Origin: a bacterium
Lineage (GTDB): Bacteria; UBA9089; JASEGY01
Direction: 5' to 3'
Assembly (NCBI GenBank): GCA_030019105.1
Contig: JASEGY010000033.1
Span: 1-16,539 of the forward strand
Length of the DNA stretch: 16,539 nucleotides
This document shows, piece after piece, positions 9,801 to 15,800 of this stretch. Made by a program: the position numbers and the translations under genes. Below the pieces are notes generated by a model, which saw only the letters and a list, made by a program, of their open reading frames with translations, did no database searches and was not told the DNA's origin. Every line of letters begins with the position of its first letter. The stretch's first letter is position 1.

Positions 9801-12800
9801 TGTGTTCGTACTCTGATAATATGGTAGTCACCCTCCAGGATGGGGATCTCTCCATTATAGTCAGTCCTGACCCTATCATCATCACGGCTGATACGGTTGC
9901 CTGGACGGTTTACGCCTACAATAACGGAGTTGGGGCCATCCAGAATGTGGATATCCACGATACCCTGGGCAGCGGCTACTCTAATATGACTTATCAAATT
10001 ATTGACCACACTGGTTCTCCGGCGGCAGCAGATGGCTATGATACATTAGCTGCCGGAATACACGAACTCCATATTCGCATCCATGAGATCCCTGGTAACA
10101 GCAACTGGCAGATTCGGTTTACGGCTGATGTGGATGCATGCCAGGTCGGCGAACTTGAGAATCGTATTATCCAGGCCTTCTGGAGCTGTCACCCCACCAG
10201 TGACGCCTGTGAAACTGAAATCGCTACTCCGAGTATCACTCAGGCGATCCTGCGTGAGCCGTCACTTTATATAAAAGTTCAGCCCATCCCTACTTCGGTC
10301 AGTGCCATTAATATCTGTGGTACCCAGGATTTTCAGTTAATTATCCGCAATGACGGCCCAACATATAACTACGATGTTGTGTCCACGGCTTCTTTCATCC
10401 CCGGCCAACTGGACTATATCTCAGGAAGTGCGGTCATCACTAAAAATGGCTCTTCTATTGATTCGCCAACCCCCCATAATCCGACTGTCGTTCCAGGGGT
10501 TGGTCTTGTCTGGGACCTTTCTACCTGGGGGATTGATGACCTGGCCCCGGGAGATGAAATAATTATCAATTTTGATATAGATGTAGACTGTAGCTATGTA
10601 ACCAGCCAACTACTCCCGGAGGCATCTTACCTTGAACCCTGTGGCCAGGCCGGCACAGTCAGCGCCTATGGCCGGTATATAGCCGCTACTACCCCGGATT
10701 TAACCGTAGACAAGACCATCAATCCCTTCCCTGGCAAGCCAGGCCCTACAACCTGGACTATCAGGCTTTTCAACCAGGGGAATGGTGTCACCGACCGGAT
10801 CGTGGTTATTGATACCCTGCCCAGTTATATGTATTACACGGGTTCAAGTGAACCACCTTATTCCGGTAATATTGGAGATACGGTAATTACCTGGGTTTTT
10901 GATCGGCCGGACAGCACCATCAATCCCGGCAGTGCTTACGAATTTACTGTTACCGCCACTATGGATGACTGTCCCCCGCCGGCTTCCGCTAACGAGCCTA
11001 ATACAGCGGCAGCCATAGTGGGGTGTAAGGGTGCCGGAGAAAATGACTTTGAATGTATCATTAGCATTACCAAGGATTTTGATGCGTCTTCTCCCTATTG
11101 GAGCATCGGAGGGTCCAATCCGGACAGCTTCAGTGTCACTCAAACCATCGGCTCAACCACCTCCTGTGACACCGATGCTGCCTGGGTGTTATTATTTGAA
11201 AATAATGACGAAGTTGATGGCAAAGCCCCTATTACTATCTATGACACCTTACCGTCCGGGGTGGAATATGTCAGTTCCACCGTAAGCCATGATACCGGCA
11301 GTGGGTGGACACCAGTCAGCCCTGATTCAATCGACACCTCTACCCAGACCATTATCTGGAGCCTCTCAAGCACTGATCTTGCCGCCGGTGAGAAACTGAG
11401 GGTTGATCTGGTAGTGCGGAGTAACTGTGGTTTTGCCGGCGGGACGAATTCTATCTCTCTTAAGATTTTCAACTGTATTGGCACCGAGTATACACTACCT
11501 ACAGATGGCCCGGACACAGCCACTGTTTCTGATCCAGGCGAATCCGACATCTCGGTGACTAAAACCCCGACAGATACTCAAGATCCCTTTCCCGGCCGGG
11601 TCGGCTCAAGCAGGGCATGGACTATTAGTATTTCCAATAGTGGAGACGCGGCCACCGACCGGGTCGTGGTCACCGATACCTTGCCCAGGTATATGTCGTA
11701 TGCAAGTTCAAGTGAAGGGCCCTACAGTGTAGACAGTTCCGGAACCCGGACTGTCGTTACCTGGGTCCTTGATCGACCGGATAGCACCGTCGCTGTCAGC
11801 GGGTCTTATCAATTTACCCTCACCGCCAATATGGCTGAATGTCCTGCGGCAGCTTACGCTGATGAACTAAATGAGGTTAAAGCTGTGAACGGATGTAGGG
11901 ATGACGGAGATACGGAGCTTAGATGTATTGTTGATACTGCCTCGGACTCTGATGAGGCTACCCCCTATTGGAACATTGGAGAAGTCGATTCAGACAGCTT
12001 CAGTGTCACTCAAACCACTGAAAATCCCGTCTACTGTGATACCGATGCTGCCTGGGTGCTATTATTTGAAAATAACGACGAAGTTGATGGCAAAGGCCCC
12101 ATCACTATCTATGACACCTTACCGGCCGGGGTGGAATATGTCAGTTCCACCGTAAGCCATGATACCGGCAGTGGGTGGACACCAGTCAGCCCTGATTCAA
12201 TCGACACCTCTGCCCCGACTATTAGTTGGACCCTTCCCTCAGGGACTAATCTTGACGCCGGCGATAAACTGAAGGTTGATCTGGTGGTGCGGACTAACTG
12301 TAATTTTAACGGCGGAACAAATTATACCTCCCTTACTCTTTACAACTGTCTTACTCCACCTGAATTCTATTCACTGCCTGTGGATGGTCCTGATACTCAA
12401 ACAGTAACAGGGGATAATACCCCTCCGGATTTGTCTGTAGATAAGTTCAGTAAAGATACCACCTATTTTGCCGCGGAAGATACGGTTGCCTGGACCATTA
12501 CCGTCACTAATAGCGGCACTCCAACCAGCCGCACCATCATTATTGATACCCTGCCGGATTTTGTAACTTATAATATTTACTCTGTTACCAGCGAACATAG
12601 CTTGAACTGGATTACTTCTCCGACCGGCGCCCCGGGTGAGGTCCTGCAATGGGTAACTGACTCGTCAATAATAAACGGCTCTCCGCTAACCCTTACTTTA
12701 ACCGGCGATGTAACCTGTAACGATTCGACCACACCGAATGTGGTCCAGGTACTGACCGGTTGTCCTGACCTGGATGATACCACGGCAATCAAATATGTGT

Positions 12801-15800
12801 GTGAGGTGGATGTTGAATCCGATTCCTCGACTCCCTACTGGCAGGTAGCCGAGTATCATCCGGAAGATTTTGCGATTACGCAAAACCTGCCTGCGTTCGG
12901 ATATTGTGATACCGGGACCTTTACCTTAACCTTTGAGAATAAAGAAGATATTGGCGATATAACTGCGTATGGAGCAATTACTTTGACCGATACACTACCG
13001 GCCGAGTTGTTCTATATCGAGACGGTTTCGATTATCCATACCGATTCTACAGGCGCGACTACCCCAATTACCGCTACCGATAGCCCGGCCCAGGAGGCAG
13101 AAGGGCTGCTAAGCTGGATTCTGCCGGGAACTTTGGACCTGTCGCCAGGAGAAACTATTGCCCTGACCTTTAATGTCGGCAGCAGATGTGACTTTGCCGG
13201 CGGTCAGAACAATGTGCGGTTCACTGCCCACACTTGCTTTGGCGATACATATTCGCTGCCTGCTGCCGGGCCGGACACAGATAATGTGCCTGATGCTGCA
13301 GGAATGCCCAACATTTCTGTTGAGAAAATCCCGGCCACCTTTGATGCCGAAGGACCCAATACCTGGACCATCAGGCTAACCAATACCGGAACTGCCGCCA
13401 CTGACCGCACCATTGTGACTGATACCCTGCCGGATTATGTTACCTCCTATTCTGCCGGCCCCACCTGGACAACCGAAGAGGTGATCGGTGGGGATACGGT
13501 TCTCACCTGGGTAATTAACACCCCGATTGCGAGTGGCGGAGGAACCTTTGATATTAACTTCTCAGGCACTATCAGTTGTATCCACACGGATGAGGCCAAC
13601 ACGGTTTCAGTCGTAACCGGCTGCGCTGATCTGTTTGATTCGATGGCCTTGTATTGCGTAGTTAATAGTGATAGTGACGTCTCTACTCCTTATTGGGTCT
13701 TGAAAGAGACTGATATCTCCATTGTCCAGACCCTTCCTCCGGAAATCCAGGTCTGCACCCTCCATGATGGAAGTGACTCCGATACCTTTGTCATTACCTT
13801 CACCAATCTTAGCCCAGCGGAGACAAACAATGAGAGCATCACCGGTTATTCCCCGATCACCATCACCGATACCCTGCCCCAGGGGATAACTTATGTCTCC
13901 GGTTCGACTACCATTATCTGGACCGGAGAAGCAGACTGGACGACTAATCCGGCTACTACCGGCAGCGGAGTAGCCGGTGATACGCAGATCCTGGTCTGGA
14001 CCTTGCCTTACAATTTTGATCCACAGGATGTTATCTCAGTTACCTTCAAGATTGAAAACCCCTCTTCATTAAGCTGTGAGGACTTCCCTGAGTTGTCACA
14101 AAACACGGTTGGCATCCGGATGCATCCCTGTGACGGTGGGGACACTTATGGCTTTTCCAATACCTCTTCTAACATCCAGAAATTAGACCCCAACCTCTCC
14201 ATCACCAAATCAGTCGTAGATACTAATGCCACCGGTCGTGATCCAACCAATGCCTGGCTTATCCCTGGCGATACAGTAGCCTACACCATTACTGTCACCA
14301 ACAGTGGTGACGGCGAGGCCAGAAATGTGACCATTACCGATACCCTGAGTAATTATCTCCATTTTACCACTGAATCCCATTCTGCTGGTGACACCTTTGA
14401 AGGGTATACCGGTGGATATAACGACGGCAGTTGTTCGTGGACTATCGCCCGGATACTTCCTGCCGGAGGGACGGCCACGGTTACCCTTTATGCCACGGTC
14501 CTGCACGATCTTTACGGTGACAACTCTTCGGAACCGGATATGCCTGACGGCACTGTCATCACCAATGCGGCCGGCAGTCTGACCGCAACCGATGCCTGCT
14601 GCCCTGACGTAGTTGACACCGGGGCATTAAGCCTTGATGTTGAAGCCCCTTATGTCTGGGTAGAAAAACACCTGATTAACCCAGCCCCGCCTGACGTTCC
14701 CTCTGTGGGTGATCTAATAACCTTTAGAATTGACTACGGCAACACTGGCTCCAGCACCGCCTACGATATAGTCATTACCGATACCCTGCCTGGCGGACTT
14801 CAGTATGTCTCTGGTGGCAACTGGGATGGAAGTGTCATCACCTTTGCTGACGAATTCATTGAGCATGGTAGTGTCGGCAATCCGGGCTGGCTTGATCCCG
14901 GAGAAACCGCCTCGGTTTATTGGCAGGCTAATATTGTTTCTGCCCCCATAGGTGGAATAAACAACATCGCTGTCCTTGATCATCAAGATGATAACGGCAA
15001 TCCCAGGGAGCAAATCTCTGACACTGAATCCTTCTCGGTGTTTGTCCTTGATCTGGAAAAATCTGCTCCAGCAACAGCCGCCCCGGGAGATGCGATTACC
15101 TTCACTCTCACTATCGTCAATGACTCCTCTGACTCGATCTCCAGTTTGAACCTGACTGACACCTTACCAACCTGGGTCTCTTTCGTGTCCGCCAGTGATG
15201 GTGGCGACTATGATACATCTGCCCACACCGTCTACTGGCTCCTTGGCACTATCCACCCTCAGAGCAGCCGGGTAGTCACAATTGATGTCCTTGTCTCAGA
15301 AACGGCACCCGACCAGACCGTCCTTCAAAACAATGCCACCCTGGTCTATAGCGGTGGCACGATAGATGCCTCTTCCAGTACCACTGTTGGAGGGGCCGTT
15401 ATACTGGAGGTAAACAAACATGCCTCCTGCTATCCGGGCACTACTTGTACCCTTCAGCCAGGCGATACCTTCAGCTACACTATCCGCTATGAAAACATTG
15501 GTTCAGGTATAGCTAAAATAATCATTACCGATACCCTCCCGGCCGATGTGACTTATATCGAGGACAATTCCAGTTATTCCCATACCAATGTCGGGCAGGT
15601 CTACACCTGGCCTGATGTCTCCTCAGAAACCTATTCTGCCGCCGGATTTACCGTGGGATACTTTACCGTCACTGTCCGGCTCAACGATACTGTTACTCTC
15701 GGCAAGCTCTTCACCAATGAGGTCACCCTGAGTTATTGGGATAAGGGTAATGGCACCTTCTTTGGGACGTTATATGATTCGCTGACTTTAAGAACCTCTG

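Larger units (their letters stand above)
10697..14191 (+). repeat. Four tandem super-repeats of paired DUF11-type modules, residues 3322-4486
   Basis: Super-repeats start at 10697, 11546, 12428 and 13310 and are 849, 882, 882 and 882 bases long. The first module of each has TWTIRLxNxG, TDRxVVxDTLPxYM and WVxDRP or WVIN. The second starts after an acidic Ser/Asp linker at a conserved PYW (11093, 11963, 12833, 13688) and contains VTQT, CDT, FEN, ITIxDTLP, PGExL and YSLP. Cysteines are conserved in register, including a C-x(10-12)-C pair just before the linker. Super-repeats 1 and 2 share an 86-base identical block (11256-11341 and 12126-12211), showing recent duplication. The fourth is the most divergent in its second module. 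Confidence 0.85.

Noticed and set aside
9728..10009. Minus-strand open frame over the cysteine-rich region, and the similar ones elsewhere
   Set aside because: They lie fully inside the continuous plus-strand frame, show no family resemblance and have no start signals.
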